A DNA stretch of 64,000 nt from Candidatus Nitrosacidococcus tergens (GCF_902810445.1 NZ_LR778175.1:682001-746000), one strand, 5' to 3'; shown: positions 44,280 to 53,855, counted from the stretch's first letter. A program made the numbers and translations. Notes: a model not told the origin generated them from the sequence alone.

Positions 44280-44861
44280 TTATAAAAAAGGCAGTATCAC
44301 TGGCAATAAATCATGGAAGGTTTTACCTGTTGCATTTTCACCTATAGCATGAATTTTCCATTCGTTATTGTGACGATAAACTTTTGCCATAATTTGTGCA
44401 TTATGACTACCTTGGCAACTTAGATCATAGCGAGCAATTTCCTTATCGTTGCTGTAATCTATTAAGCGACAAAAAGCATTTTTAATTTGATCAAAACTTT
44501 GCCCAGTAAAGCTATTGACTACAAATACAAGACTAGATACTTCTATAGGTACTTTAGAAAGATCTACAATAATTTGTTCATCATCTCCTTCCCCATCTCC
44601 AGTACGATTATCGCCAGTATGGGTAATACTTCCATCTTTACTTTTTAACTGACCAAACCAAACCGTATCTACTAAGCTTCCTGATGTATTGAATAGGATA
44701 CAAGAAGCATCTAAATCTATTTCCTGCTTTCCTCCCCCAAATCCTAAGAATCCCTTTTTTTCTATTGCATCCCATCCCAAACCCATGATCACTTTAGATA
44801 AACTATGATGAACTTCCTTTTCAAGAGAAATTTTCTGACCTTTGGTAAGTTGTATTGACAT
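44280..44861 (-). CDS. TerD-family protein (TerZ-like)
   Basis: A 193-residue calcium-binding beta-sandwich protein of the TerD/TerZ/CABP family from tellurite-resistance operons. Typical are 'LTKGQKISLEKE', 'IMGLGWDAIEKK', 'EIDLDASCILF' and the acidic loop 'HTGDNRTGDGEGDDEQIIVD'. The 'GFLGFGGGKQ' insert is of the TerZ kind. It is the last gene of the ter module. Confidence 0.9.
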   Translation of the reverse strand: MSIQLTKGQKISLEKEVHHSLSKVIMGLGWDAIEKKGFLGFGGGKQEIDLDASCILFNTSGSLVDTVWFGQLKSKDGSITHTGDNRTGDGEGDDEQIIVDLSKVPIEVSSLVFVVNSFTGQSFDQIKNAFCRLIDYSNDKEIARYDLSCQGSHNAQIMAKVYRHNNEWKIHAIGENATGKTFHDLLPVILPFL

Positions 44862-44893
44862 AAACCCTCCGAAAGAATAAAGAAAATAAATAG

Positions 44894-45928
44894 TTAAGCT
44901 GTTTCTTCCTGTTCTTGGGGCGGTATATTCTTTTTATATTTAATCGAAGAAAATAACGCTAGCCCGATAAAAGTAGCCCCAATTAAACCGGTAATTACTT
45001 CCGGTACTTCAATTTGGGTGCTAATCAACATAATAAAGGCTAATGCCCCAATAGCATAGTGAGCGCCATGCTCTAAAAACACATACTCATCCAAAGTACC
45101 TTGCTCTACTAAATAAACGGTAAGGCATCGCACAAACATAGCACCTATGCCAAGACCAAGCATGATAATGATGATGTCTTTAGTAATCGCAAAAGCACCA
45201 ATAACTCCATCAAACGAAAAGGAGGCATCTAACACTTCAAGGTAGAGAAAACCCATAACTCCTGCATGCTTTGCGGTATAAGCCATTACCTCCCCTTCCT
45301 TTTCCGTAAATAATTCAGAGACAGTGTGAATTAAGGAAAATAAGAAAATACCACCGACTCCAGCAAGGAGGCTGCTAAGTTTATGCTCTAAGGGTAAGAA
45401 ATGCTGTACAAATAGTAAAACACCCAGTGAAATAAGCATTTCATTAGATTTAATATGCCCCATCTTTGCTAATTTTTCTTCAATGGTACCTAACCAATAC
45501 AAGTCCTTTTCATTAAAGAGGAATGATAAAAACACCATAAGCAAGAACATTCCCCCAAAGGCAGAAATTTCCGCATGGGCAGTTAAAAGATGCTCTGAAT
45601 AGCGGTCAGGATCCCCGAGTGCCATTTTCACTACTTCTATCATCCCTAAATCAGATGTTTCAGTGACGATTACAATTGGGAAAAGCAATCGCATACCAAA
45701 TACAGCGATTAAAATACCCCAAGTCAAAAAACGATCTTGCCATATAGGGTGCATATCCTTAAGTACAGAAGCATTCACTACTGCATTATCAAAAGATAAA
45801 CTTACTTCAAGGATTCCTAAAATGGCAACAACGAATACTCCAGTTACTCCCCCCCATAGAAAAGCAGTACTTAGACCTATAGCGGTAACTATCAGAGAGT
45901 ATTTAAAATGTTGAATAAGAAATGTCAT
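44894..45928 (-). CDS. terC: TerC/DUF475-family membrane protein
   Basis: A polytopic membrane protein of 344 residues with eight or nine helices. The motif 'SLSFDNAVVNASVLKDM' and its repeat 'DASFSFDGVIGAFAITKDI' carry the conserved acidic residues expected for metal-ion binding in the TerC family (Mn2+ export has been shown for some members). It lies in the ter module between the lyase gene and the TerZ-like gene. Confidence 0.92.
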   Translation of the reverse strand: MTFLIQHFKYSLIVTAIGLSTAFLWGGVTGVFVVAILGILEVSLSFDNAVVNASVLKDMHPIWQDRFLTWGILIAVFGMRLLFPIVIVTETSDLGMIEVVKMALGDPDRYSEHLLTAHAEISAFGGMFLLMVFLSFLFNEKDLYWLGTIEEKLAKMGHIKSNEMLISLGVLLFVQHFLPLEHKLSSLLAGVGGIFLFSLIHTVSELFTEKEGEVMAYTAKHAGVMGFLYLEVLDASFSFDGVIGAFAITKDIIIIMLGLGIGAMFVRCLTVYLVEQGTLDEYVFLEHGAHYAIGALAFIMLISTQIEVPEVITGLIGATFIGLALFSSIKYKKNIPPQEQEETA

Positions 45929-45975
45929 ATTTTTAATTGATTTATAAGTTTAGTGTTAAAAAATACTTTATCTAA

Positions 45976-46872
45976 TTACAATTGCTCACAGCATACTCCA
46001 TAGTGTTCAGCACGTTGCAATAAATCCTCTGCCCAAAATCGATGAGTACTAGGTTCTACCATTTGTTCATTGAGTTTAAAAATTGCAGTGTTTTTTTCTT
46101 GTAAAGCGATTTTTGCTAAATCTAGATCCTGTTTACATACTCGATAGCTAGATTCTATTACGGCAACTTGTGAAGGGTGCACAGCTGCTTTGGTAAATAG
46201 CCCATGCATTGTATCCAATACTACTTCCTGCTGTAATAATTTATGATTATTAAGATATTCAAATATAGGTGCAGCTAGCTTATAACCAGCAGGACGGAAC
46301 GTGAGAATAATATCATTAATTACATTTCGCAGTGGGGTATCATAGATCGTATGATTTTTGGGGTGCTTTAACTTCAATAACCCTAGTAAGTCATTGCCTC
46401 CAATTCTTACACAAAGAATAGGGTTAGTAAGCTCTGCTAACTTCTCTCTAAACATTTCAAGACGATTTCGGCTAAATGCTAAATCTGTTTCAATGGTAGG
46501 CATTAAAAATAGGGTAGGTAACTGAGCTACAATTTCCCCATAGGATAATAGATTACTTTCATCTACTTTGGGTAATACAAAGCCATTAATATTCTCAATC
46601 CCAGGCATTTTTATCAGTTGAGTAAATACTTTAAGATTACGAGGGCGAATAAATTTCAAGATAGGAGAGGGACGGATTTGAGCCAATACGGATTGTATAT
46701 TAGCTAGTGCTGGAGCCAAATCTACTTCTGAAATAGCATCTTCAGTACAAATAATGACTGAACGAATCCATATCTGTTTTTTCTGATTTAAGATGAGAGG
46801 AATATCTGTTCGAGTGGCTGGTATGTATAAAGTAGCACCCAATGCCATATAGTGGCAATGATGAGTAGACAC
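45976..46872 (-). CDS. CitE-like (HpcH/HpaI) lyase of the ter module
   Basis: A 298-residue TIM-barrel protein of the HpcH/HpaI-citrate lyase beta family, in the form found in ter operons. Visible are 'MALGATLYIPATR', 'RSVIICTEDAISEVDLAP', 'GFVLPKVDESNL', 'LMPTIETDLAF' (acidic metal ligand) and 'ILCVRIGGNDLLGLLKLK'. These enzymes cleave or join C-C bonds of acyl-CoA or keto-acid substrates. Substrate here unknown. The gap to the upstream gene is 16 bases. Confidence 0.85.
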   Translation of the reverse strand: MSTHHCHYMALGATLYIPATRTDIPLILNQKKQIWIRSVIICTEDAISEVDLAPALANIQSVLAQIRPSPILKFIRPRNLKVFTQLIKMPGIENINGFVLPKVDESNLLSYGEIVAQLPTLFLMPTIETDLAFSRNRLEMFREKLAELTNPILCVRIGGNDLLGLLKLKHPKNHTIYDTPLRNVINDIILTFRPAGYKLAAPIFEYLNNHKLLQQEVVLDTMHGLFTKAAVHPSQVAVIESSYRVCKQDLDLAKIALQEKNTAIFKLNEQMVEPSTHRFWAEDLLQRAEHYGVCCEQL

Positions 46873-46888
46873 GCTAATATTTACTCTT

Positions 46889-48004
46889 CTATATAATAGT
46901 TTTGATAAATGTCATGGCTGCAAATGGCATCTCTGGCTTATAGTCAATCACTACCTGTTTTTCCTTCGCAAGGAAGACTAAATGAGCTACTTGATCAGAA
47001 TCAGGATTTTTCAATAAAATTCTTTCTGGAATACGGCGTAATATCACCCGAGTCGCCTCTGCAATACCAGGTTTAATATAGTTAATATTCTCGATGCCAT
47101 ACTCTTTAGTACACTTTTCTAAATAAAATTTAGTTTGATAAAAGCGATTTATACGAGATTCAAAAGATAAAGATTTAATTTGCTTAGGATCCATTTCGGA
47201 TTCTACTTCATCAATAAACCAATTGCTTAAATCATAGGGTTGTAAATGATTATAATAGATACAGCCATGAAACTGCCCAATTTGAATATGATTATTTAGG
47301 ATAGTTCTGGAGATCAAACCTGAAACTAAAGCATTGAGAATTCCTGAGGGAATAGGGTAATCTTCATAAGTGGCAGCACCATCTGCAATGCCAGCTATAT
47401 CTGAAATAACATAAAGAGCATTATTGATTTGATTACCATAGTGACTCCGATTCCAGTCGGCAATTGCTTGTTTAAATTCTTGAGTAATTATTCCCTTTGC
47501 AGTCCAGCCATCAATAAATACTATGCCTGCTGCTGGACGACGATGTACATTAAGTAAAAAACTAAGAGCCTGTTGATCAATCCCACGATCTCGAATAATG
47601 GAAATTGAATAATGCTGAGAATCTATATGTAAATGCCGACTTAAAGCTCGTTGCAATAAAACACCAATAGGTGTTCCTGCTCGAGCTAGAGATACCAGAG
47701 TAATAGGTGTAGGATAAATTTGGGCAATATGATAAGCAAGATCAATCACTTCCCTTGCTAAACGTTTTTTATATTGCTGAGTTAATTTTTTAAATAACTT
47801 AATATATAAGGGACTGGGTAGGGATTCAGTACTAATTATTTCTGAATAGTGTTTCTTTCCTGATTGAATTAATTTTTCTTTTTTTGAAATAGATAATGTT
47901 TCTATCTGTAATGGAGTAAGTAAAAATTGACAGTCATCTGGATGGTAACTGCCAGTAAAGAGATAGGGTGTAAACTTATTTTTTAGTATATGATGATTTA
48001 TCAT
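46889..48004 (-). CDS. StiP/PRTase_1-type protein of the ter module
   Basis: A 371-residue protein of the family named both PRTase_1 and cysteine protease StiP, found in ter stress operons. Visible are 'SGSYHPDDCQFLL'-like 'FTGSYHPDDCQFLLTPLQ' at the N-terminus, 'ITLVSLARAGTPIGVLLQRA', 'HYSISIIRDRGID' and 'GIVFIDGWTAKGIITQEF', a phosphoribosyl-transferase-like fold with an acidic loop. Whether it acts as PRTase or protease is not settled. It is followed directly by the lyase gene. Confidence 0.82.
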   Translation of the reverse strand: MINHHILKNKFTPYLFTGSYHPDDCQFLLTPLQIETLSISKKEKLIQSGKKHYSEIISTESLPSPLYIKLFKKLTQQYKKRLAREVIDLAYHIAQIYPTPITLVSLARAGTPIGVLLQRALSRHLHIDSQHYSISIIRDRGIDQQALSFLLNVHRRPAAGIVFIDGWTAKGIITQEFKQAIADWNRSHYGNQINNALYVISDIAGIADGAATYEDYPIPSGILNALVSGLISRTILNNHIQIGQFHGCIYYNHLQPYDLSNWFIDEVESEMDPKQIKSLSFESRINRFYQTKFYLEKCTKEYGIENINYIKPGIAEATRVILRRIPERILLKNPDSDQVAHLVFLAKEKQVVIDYKPEMPFAAMTFIKTII

Positions 48005-48078
48005 AGATAAGTTTATTTTTAGTTTGTCTTACCAGGTAAATTGAGGCTTACTGTAAGCTGAACATATAGCTTTTATTC

Positions 48079-49170
48079 TTAACTAAATTCCCATACTGTA
48101 CCAGCGGTTAGCTCAGGTAAATTATGATTGCAGGCTAGCCCTAAAGATTCGTATGCAATAATTATCTCCCGATCACTAGGAAGATTATATAAATAGTGAT
48201 CAATACCTTCACCATATTCATCTTTAAAACTTAACTTACTATAAATAGCATGATCTATTTTGATAGGAGATCGGGTAGTGCCTTGAAAGAGTACATCAAA
48301 TCCTTGATTCTCTAGCTCCTCAGCCCATAAAAAAGGCTGGAATTGAAATTCCCCCGTACTAATAATAGATATCTGATTTGTTTTAGGATAAGGCCCCTTA
48401 ATTGAGTGTATCTCCTTGAAATTTATTCCTCTTCGTCCTGTATATTGCTGTGTTTGTACTATCGGCTGTATTTGAGGTTGATCAAGTGGTTTAGGATTAA
48501 GCTTTAGATTATGGGTAAATGCAAAGCTACCTTCTAGTAAGTTTATAAATGCGACAGGTTTATTTAACTGTACTTCAAATAAGGTTTTTTGACTATCAGA
48601 GAGCCAATTTACAATAGAAACAATAATAACTTGAGAAATATGAGGTAATACCTTGATTAGCTGTTTTCCCAGAGCGATTAAGGTATTACCTGTACTAATT
48701 TCATCATCTACTAAAACAAGGGTCTTAGCATAGTAAAATTGCTCTTGAAATCTAGATAAAGGACGGTAAAGAGTATGTCTTGGGGCATGACTATGTGTTT
48801 CTTCAAAACGAATCCATACCTCTGCAGAAAGCTGGTGCCGAGTAGTTTGCTGAAAAATAATATCGTTATACTGAGCATTTTGAACCAAACTATGAGCCAC
48901 TCCAGCACCTAAGCCAATTGCAGTTTCAGCTATACCTATTATTATCATAGGTTCTTTAGCTGCTATAAGAAACCTTCCTAAACGATGATAAATATCCCGC
49001 ATGACTGAAGGTCTGCAAGGAAGGTGTTTACCTAAAACCTTAGAAATGAATAGATAGCCTCGTCTAGGGTTAATTCGAGAAGCAAAGGTCAGTATATGAT
49101 CTAATGGAAGTTCTGCCCTATGAACCTCAATTTCTAATATTCCAGCAGCTAATGGAATAATTTGGGACAT
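48079..49170 (-). CDS. PRTase_2/TRSP-type phosphoribosyltransferase of the ter module
   Basis: A 363-residue protein. The N-terminal half looks like a type I phosphoribosyltransferase, with the PRPP-binding loop 'TLVLVDDEISTGNTLIALGK'. The C-terminal half ('INFKEIHSIKGPYP', 'IIAYESLGLACNHNLPELTA') fits the TRSP domain that follows PRTase_2 in ter operons. The expected reaction is transfer between a base and ribose-phosphate. It is inferred to act with the StiP-type and lyase neighbours. Confidence 0.8.
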   Translation of the reverse strand: MSQIIPLAAGILEIEVHRAELPLDHILTFASRINPRRGYLFISKVLGKHLPCRPSVMRDIYHRLGRFLIAAKEPMIIIGIAETAIGLGAGVAHSLVQNAQYNDIIFQQTTRHQLSAEVWIRFEETHSHAPRHTLYRPLSRFQEQFYYAKTLVLVDDEISTGNTLIALGKQLIKVLPHISQVIIVSIVNWLSDSQKTLFEVQLNKPVAFINLLEGSFAFTHNLKLNPKPLDQPQIQPIVQTQQYTGRRGINFKEIHSIKGPYPKTNQISIISTGEFQFQPFLWAEELENQGFDVLFQGTTRSPIKIDHAIYSKLSFKDEYGEGIDHYLYNLPSDREIIIAYESLGLACNHNLPELTAGTVWEFS

Positions 49171-49237
49171 AAAAAATGTACTAGCTAAATTTTAACTGGT
49201 ATATTTTATAAATCTGTAAGAAGAATATTACTTATTC

Positions 49238-49816
49238 TTAACCAATATTTACCCCAAAATCTTTAGCAACTCCTGCTAATCCTCCAGCATAGCCTTGACC
49301 TACTGCTTTAAATTTCCATTCTTCCCCGTGACGATAAAGCTCACCGAAAATCATTGCTGTTTCAATGCTTGCATCTTCCGATAAATCATAGCGAGCCACT
49401 TCACTATCATTAGCCTTATTTACAGCCCGAATAAAAGCATTACTGACCTGGCCAAAGTTTTGTTTTCTTGATTCTGCTTCATGAATAGTTACTACAAATA
49501 CAACCTTTTTCGCCTCAGATGACAATTTAGAAATATCAACTATGATACTTTCATCATCTCCCTCTCCTACTCCTGTGCGGTTATCCCCTGCATGGGTTAC
49601 TGCACCATTTGAATCGGTTTTATTATTGTAGAAAATAAAATGTAAATCACTTAAGACTTTGTTATTTTCTCCTAAAATAAGAGCACTGGCATCTAAATCA
49701 AAATCAGTACCATCGGTAGACCGTGCATCCCATCCTAAGCCAAAAGTAATCTCTTTTATTCCAGGGGATTCTTTGTTTAGAGATACATTTTGCCCCTTTT
49801 GTAAACTTACTGACAT
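49238..49816 (-). CDS. terD: Tellurite-resistance protein TerD
   Basis: A 192-residue TerD-family protein. It has '[17 protein letters not shown]', '[20 protein letters not shown]' and the acidic calcium-binding loop '[20 protein letters not shown]', and ends with the glycine-rich '[20 protein letters not shown]' typical of true TerD/TerE. It lies 12 bases after terB and is probably translated from the same mRNA. It is closer to the TerD type than the second copy at 44280. Confidence 0.95.
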   Translation of the reverse strand: MSVSLQKGQNVSLNKESPGIKEITFGLGWDARSTDGTDFDLDASALILGENNKVLSDLHFIFYNNKTDSNGAVTHAGDNRTGVGEGDDESIIVDISKLSSEAKKVVFVVTIHEAESRKQNFGQVSNAFIRAVNKANDSEVARYDLSEDASIETAMIFGELYRHGEEWKFKAVGQGYAGGLAGVAKDFGVNIG

Positions 49817-49828
49817 ATTTTCACTCCT

Positions 49829-50281
49829 TCAAAGATCAAAATCAGCAGGATGTAAACCAAGCTCTGTGCAAATTTTCCTTACCGTATTTTTTTCTTTATC
49901 ATCAAAATCTCCATCAGAGGCTCCAATGGCACAACACACACGAACTAATAATCTAGCCTCTGATTCCTTTTTTTTAAGCCTTCCGATTACCTGAAGAGCA
50001 TCAGCTTCCCCAATAGTGTAATCAAAATCAAATTTATGAGAGTATTTTTCAAATAACTCAATAACATCTCCCGTATCAAATACAGAAAGCACATCTGAGG
50101 ATCTCAGAAAACCTATCATTTTTTGTTTCTCTTCTGGTTTAACTATGCCATCAGCATGAGCTACCATCGTACAGCCTGCTACAATACCTTCTAATAAATC
50201 CTTATTTTTAATCTTAGTAACTTCTGATTTCAGGTTAGCAGAAACCTCATTAAATTTGCCTTTTAACCAATCTAAAGCCAT
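49829..50281 (-). CDS. terB: Tellurite-resistance protein TerB
   Basis: TerB is an all-helical protein that binds metal and associates with TerC at the membrane. The ATG at 50281 ('MALDWLKGKFNEVSANLKSE') is preferred to the GTG at 50287 because AGAGG lies 5 bases before it. The conserved 'VAGCTMVAHADGIVKPEEK' and 'CCAIGASDGDFDDKEKNTVR' stretches carry the acidic metal-binding residues. At 150 residues it is normal. It is the first gene of the ter module. Confidence 0.94.
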   Translation of the reverse strand: MALDWLKGKFNEVSANLKSEVTKIKNKDLLEGIVAGCTMVAHADGIVKPEEKQKMIGFLRSSDVLSVFDTGDVIELFEKYSHKFDFDYTIGEADALQVIGRLKKKESEARLLVRVCCAIGASDGDFDDKEKNTVRKICTELGLHPADFDL

Positions 50282-50638
50282 AAACACCTCTTAAAATTTT
50301 TATTAAAAATATTGAAATCGATTTACTTCAAAGAAATTTTTACTTCCCTCTACCCTAATTCAATACTATATTAATCTTAAATTTAGATTAAAACTTATAT
50401 TTAACAAATTACACTTTTATTTGAAACAAAATTAGTAGGATTGAGATTAGTTTAAGAGTTATTATATGTAGAATTGTATGTATAGTAGCTGGTCACTTCC
50501 TATATCTATCACACTATTGGCAATTTTATAGAAATCGACATAATGATGACCATCAGCCAAAATGTTTTGAATTATTTAGATAAATATCCGCTTGCCACGA
50601 GTACCAGCAATAATATTGATTAAATGGAATAAATATTA
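50282..50638. other. Divergent promoter region, ter module / PagL-like gene
   Basis: About 357 AT-rich bases between terB (minus) and the PagL-like gene (plus). Promoters for both must lie here. I see no clear consensus pair, hairpin, repeat or small gene. Confidence 0.5.
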
Positions 50639-51376
50639 ATGAAGGTATTTTTACAAATTATCGTATTAGCGCTGATATTCGCTTTTTTTATTTATAGCTC
50701 TGCTGTAAAAGCTGAAAATGAGGCTTTTCCACCCAGTATGGATACCCACAGTATTAATCTTTCAGACTATGAAAAAGAGATGGAATACAGTGATAGTGAA
50801 GATTTAAACTATGAAGAAGACATACAATCTAGTAGTAGCTATGAAAAAGACATGCAATCTAGCCCTAGAAATAGGGGCGAAGACAACGATTTAGTCGATT
50901 ATGTTAAAGATAACGATTGGCTTGCGAAAAATTGGATCAAAGAGGAACCTAGCCGTTTAGGGTTTGGTATTGGTACTTTTGATACAGTGCATTCTAAAAT
51001 GGCACCTTCTGCATTTGCTGAATGGCGTTTTGGTAAAAAGTTTTTTGGCATTGTAGCACCTATGGCAGGTATTATGGCAAATACTGATGGGGGTGTTTTC
51101 GGCTATGGAGGTATTTACGGAGATTACAAATTTTATAATTTTGTAATTACCCCATTTTTCTCTATAGGAGGATACAGCCAAGGAGGAAGTAAGGATCTTG
51201 GCGGTATCTTTAATTTTCATGAAGGAATCGAGTTTGCTTACGAGTTCGATCATGGAGTTACTGCAGGACATCGGGTTGGATTTAGATTCGGTCATATTTC
51301 CAGCGCAGGTATCAACAAACGTAATCCTGGTGAAAATCAAATTATGTTTATTTACGGTATTCCTTTAGGTCATTAA
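50639..51376 (+). CDS. PagL-like outer-membrane lipid A deacylase-family protein with acidic N-terminal extension
   Basis: The N-terminus has a signal peptide ('VLALIFAFFIYSSAVKAEN'). Residues about 25-100 are acidic low-complexity with an imperfect repeat ('YEEDIQSSSS', 'YEKDMQSSPR'). The last 140 residues look like a small eight-strand barrel of the PagL/acyloxyacyl hydrolase family: 'RLGFGIGTFDTVHSKMAP', 'FHEGIEFAYEF', and the active-site-like 'FRFGHISSAGINKRNPGEN' with His-x-Ser and a downstream Glu. The predicted role is removal of the 3-O acyl chain of lipid A. The acidic extension is not part of standard PagL. It is 5 bases before hpnA. Confidence 0.72.
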   Translation: MKVFLQIIVLALIFAFFIYSSAVKAENEAFPPSMDTHSINLSDYEKEMEYSDSEDLNYEEDIQSSSSYEKDMQSSPRNRGEDNDLVDYVKDNDWLAKNWIKEEPSRLGFGIGTFDTVHSKMAPSAFAEWRFGKKFFGIVAPMAGIMANTDGGVFGYGGIYGDYKFYNFVITPFFSIGGYSQGGSKDLGGIFNFHEGIEFAYEFDHGVTAGHRVGFRFGHISSAGINKRNPGENQIMFIYGIPLGH

Positions 51377-51381
51377 TTATC

Positions 51382-52371
51382 ATGACCAGTTTAGTAACAG
51401 GAGCCACAGGATTTGTAGGATCAACAGTTGCCAAACAGTTAGTGAATTTAGGGGAAACTGTTCGAGTATTCGTACGCCCCAGTAGTAACCGTACTAACTT
51501 AGACAATCTTTCAGTAGAAGTTTTTGAAGGAGATCTAAAAGATCCAAAAAGCTTAGAGAAAGCACTACAAGGCTGCCAATCATTGTTCCATATAGCAGCA
51601 GATTACAGACTATGGTCTCGCAATCCTCAAGAATTTTATGATAATAATGTTCAAGGCTCTAAAAATATCTTCCTTGCAGCTGCGCAAGCGGGAGTGAAGC
51701 GAATCATTTATACCAGTAGTGTAGCAGCATTAGGTGTTAATCCGGATCGCAGTCCAGCAGATGAAAATACTCCCTCTAGTCTTGAGACGATGATAGGTCA
51801 CTACAAGAGATCAAAATTCCTTGCTGAAGAAGAAGTTAAAAAGCTAACAAAATCTCTAAAATTAGATGTAGTAATAGTTAATCCCTCTACCCCTGTTGGT
51901 CCTCAGGATATTAGGCCTACTCCAACAGGAAGAATAATTACTATGGCAGCTTCTGGTAAAATACCAGCGTATGTAGATACGGGCTTAAATGTAGTTCATG
52001 TGGATGATGTAGCTGCAGGACATTTACTCGCTTTTGAAAAAGGAAAAACAGGTGAACGCTATATTCTAGGCGGTGAAAACCTTTATCTTAGAGAGATTTT
52101 AGAAATTGTCGCACGTATTATGAATCGTAACCCTCCAAAAATTCAACTGCCCCATTATGTAGTTCTACCCATTGCTTATTTTGCCCAAGGCTGGGCTTAT
52201 CTTACTCATGGAAAAGAGCCTATGACTACTGTTGATGGAGTGCGAATGGCAAAAAAACACATGTTTTTCTCTAGTAAAAAAGCGGAGCAAGAATTAGGGT
52301 ATACTCACAGACCTGCTCGAGAAGCTATTTCTGATGCTATTCGTTGGTTTCAAAATCATCACTATATTTAA
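51382..52371 (+). CDS. hpnA: Hopanoid-associated sugar epimerase HpnA-like
   Basis: An extended short-chain dehydrogenase of 329 residues. The NAD(P) motif 'VTGATGFVGSTVAKQL' is at the start. The catalytic Tyr-Lys is 'YKRSK', and 'LKLDVVIVNPSTPVGPQDIR' and 'GLNVVHVDDVAAGHLLAFEK' are characteristic of the HpnA group. HpnA is encoded in hopanoid clusters, but no other hopanoid gene is in this window, so the pathway role is by family only. The EEP-family gene starts immediately after its stop. Confidence 0.87.
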   Translation: MTSLVTGATGFVGSTVAKQLVNLGETVRVFVRPSSNRTNLDNLSVEVFEGDLKDPKSLEKALQGCQSLFHIAADYRLWSRNPQEFYDNNVQGSKNIFLAAAQAGVKRIIYTSSVAALGVNPDRSPADENTPSSLETMIGHYKRSKFLAEEEVKKLTKSLKLDVVIVNPSTPVGPQDIRPTPTGRIITMAASGKIPAYVDTGLNVVHVDDVAAGHLLAFEKGKTGERYILGGENLYLREILEIVARIMNRNPPKIQLPHYVVLPIAYFAQGWAYLTHGKEPMTTVDGVRMAKKHMFFSSKKAEQELGYTHRPAREAISDAIRWFQNHHYI

Positions 52372-53127
52372 GTGTCTGTTAACCCTCTAAGGTTTGTCGT
52401 AGGTACTTATAACTTATGGAATGATAAATATTGGGATTCTCGTAAAGATTCTCTTCGCCAGTTCATTGTTTTCCATCAACCGGATATTCTTTGTCTACAA
52501 GAATTATGCCTTCAAGGCAGGGATTTGCTAGATCAAATTCTACCTAGCCACCAAAGAGTAGAAGACCCTTTTGAAGGGTGGGTTAGAGAAGGGAATATTT
52601 ATTGGAATTGCACTATCTTTGATCTCATAGCCTATGGTGCAGAAGAAATAGGGCACTTAGAAAAATGGCGACGTTTGTTCTGGGTAAAACTACAGCCTAA
52701 ATGTTTAGATATTTCGCCATTACTTGTAACTACAGCACACTATACTTGGTCAGGAAATAAACAGGAGCGTAAAGATGGAATCAACATCCGAATTATTCAG
52801 AGCCAAAACACAATCAAAGTCTTAAATCGGCTCACTACTCCCCAAGATCCCTTATTATTTATGGGAGATTTAAATGATAATTTTTTACCTCTACAAATAC
52901 TTAGAGAAGCCGGTTTAACTGATTGTTTTAGTGCTTTAGGACGTATCCCTCACGTTACTCGTCCCACCATGCCTACCTTATTTCATGTTCCAGAAACCTT
53001 AGATTGGATATTACATCAAGGGAATTTAAAGCCTATGAATTGTGATACAGTAGATTTCTTTCTTAATAACACTGCCCCCTCAGATCACAAGCCAGTGCTA
53101 GCAACCTATCGGTTTTTAGATAAATAA
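52372..53127 (+). CDS. Endonuclease/exonuclease/phosphatase-family protein
   Basis: A 251-residue metal-dependent phosphoesterase of the EEP superfamily. Motifs: 'GTYNLWNDKYW' (Asn), 'DILCLQELCLQGRD' (Glu metal ligand), 'FMGDLNDNFLP' (GDxN) and 'TAPSDHKPVLATY' (SDH catalytic pair). The substrate may be DNA, a sugar phosphate or a phospholipid. The start is GTG 52372, directly after the hpnA stop, so translation is probably coupled. Its 3' end overlaps the convergent gene by 22 bases. Confidence 0.85.
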   Translation: MSVNPLRFVVGTYNLWNDKYWDSRKDSLRQFIVFHQPDILCLQELCLQGRDLLDQILPSHQRVEDPFEGWVREGNIYWNCTIFDLIAYGAEEIGHLEKWRRLFWVKLQPKCLDISPLLVTTAHYTWSGNKQERKDGINIRIIQSQNTIKVLNRLTTPQDPLLFMGDLNDNFLPLQILREAGLTDCFSALGRIPHVTRPTMPTLFHVPETLDWILHQGNLKPMNCDTVDFFLNNTAPSDHKPVLATYRFLDK

Positions 53128-53849
53128 CCTTTTTTCTTTAAAAACTTAATAACTGCCATCGTACTAGTAAGTACAATTCCAATCTTTAGTAATTGAGTAG
53201 AAGAGAGGACGATCGCAGAATCCTCTAGATCTATCTGTTTATAATAGATAGTAAGAAGTATCACCATCATTGAACTATACGCACTACTATAATCTGCACC
53301 AATAACTTGTCGCCAATCAAAAATTATCTGCTTAAAAGTGTCTTTTAATCCAGTAATCTTAGGCAACCAGCGATTTACCTGGCTACAGTATCTTATGTAG
53401 ATGATGTCAAATTTTTGTTGTAAAAAAAATTCCTCAGCAGCTACCATAGCGTTATAAGCGGTAAGAAAAAATAGAGTACCTAAAATATATACCCAAATAT
53501 TGCCATGGATAATAAAAAAGCTTAAGAATATAAACAAATTTCCTAAATATAGGGGATTTCGGCAATGGGCAAAAATTCCTTCTATAATAAGATTATCTGC
53601 ATAGACCTGCTTATCTTTTCCTCCTCGCTTAATATATGTTAGCCCAATAGTCATTACTCGAATTCCTTCTCCAAAGAAATAAATGAAAAAACCAAGTAAA
53701 TCAACGGCTAAATTGATATGAGCATAATCTGAGTTTATGGGAGAAAAGCTTAAAAATAAAATCGCTAAAATAATTGGAAAAACACCATTTCGATATTTAA
53801 AAATAAAATCTCCATAGCGAATAAAAAGCGATTTTTGCTCTTCTTTCAT
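53106..53849 (-). CDS. ICMT/PEMT-family membrane methyltransferase-like protein
   Basis: A 247-residue membrane protein with about five helices. 'GIFAHCRNPLYLGNLFIFLS' is the conserved SAM-binding signature (RNPxY) of isoprenylcysteine methyltransferase/phospholipid methyltransferase-like proteins, and 'AAEEFFLQQKFDIIYIRYCS' resembles the family's Glu-Glu end. Substrate unknown; a lipid or quinone-like molecule is plausible. It starts 6 bases after the CmoA-like gene, so the two form an operon. Confidence 0.78.
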   Translation of the reverse strand: MKEEQKSLFIRYGDFIFKYRNGVFPIILAILFLSFSPINSDYAHINLAVDLLGFFIYFFGEGIRVMTIGLTYIKRGGKDKQVYADNLIIEGIFAHCRNPLYLGNLFIFLSFFIIHGNIWVYILGTLFFLTAYNAMVAAEEFFLQQKFDIIYIRYCSQVNRWLPKITGLKDTFKQIIFDWRQVIGADYSSAYSSMMVILLTIYYKQIDLEDSAIVLSSTQLLKIGIVLTSTMAVIKFLKKKGYLSKNR

Positions 53850-53855
53850 ACAAAA

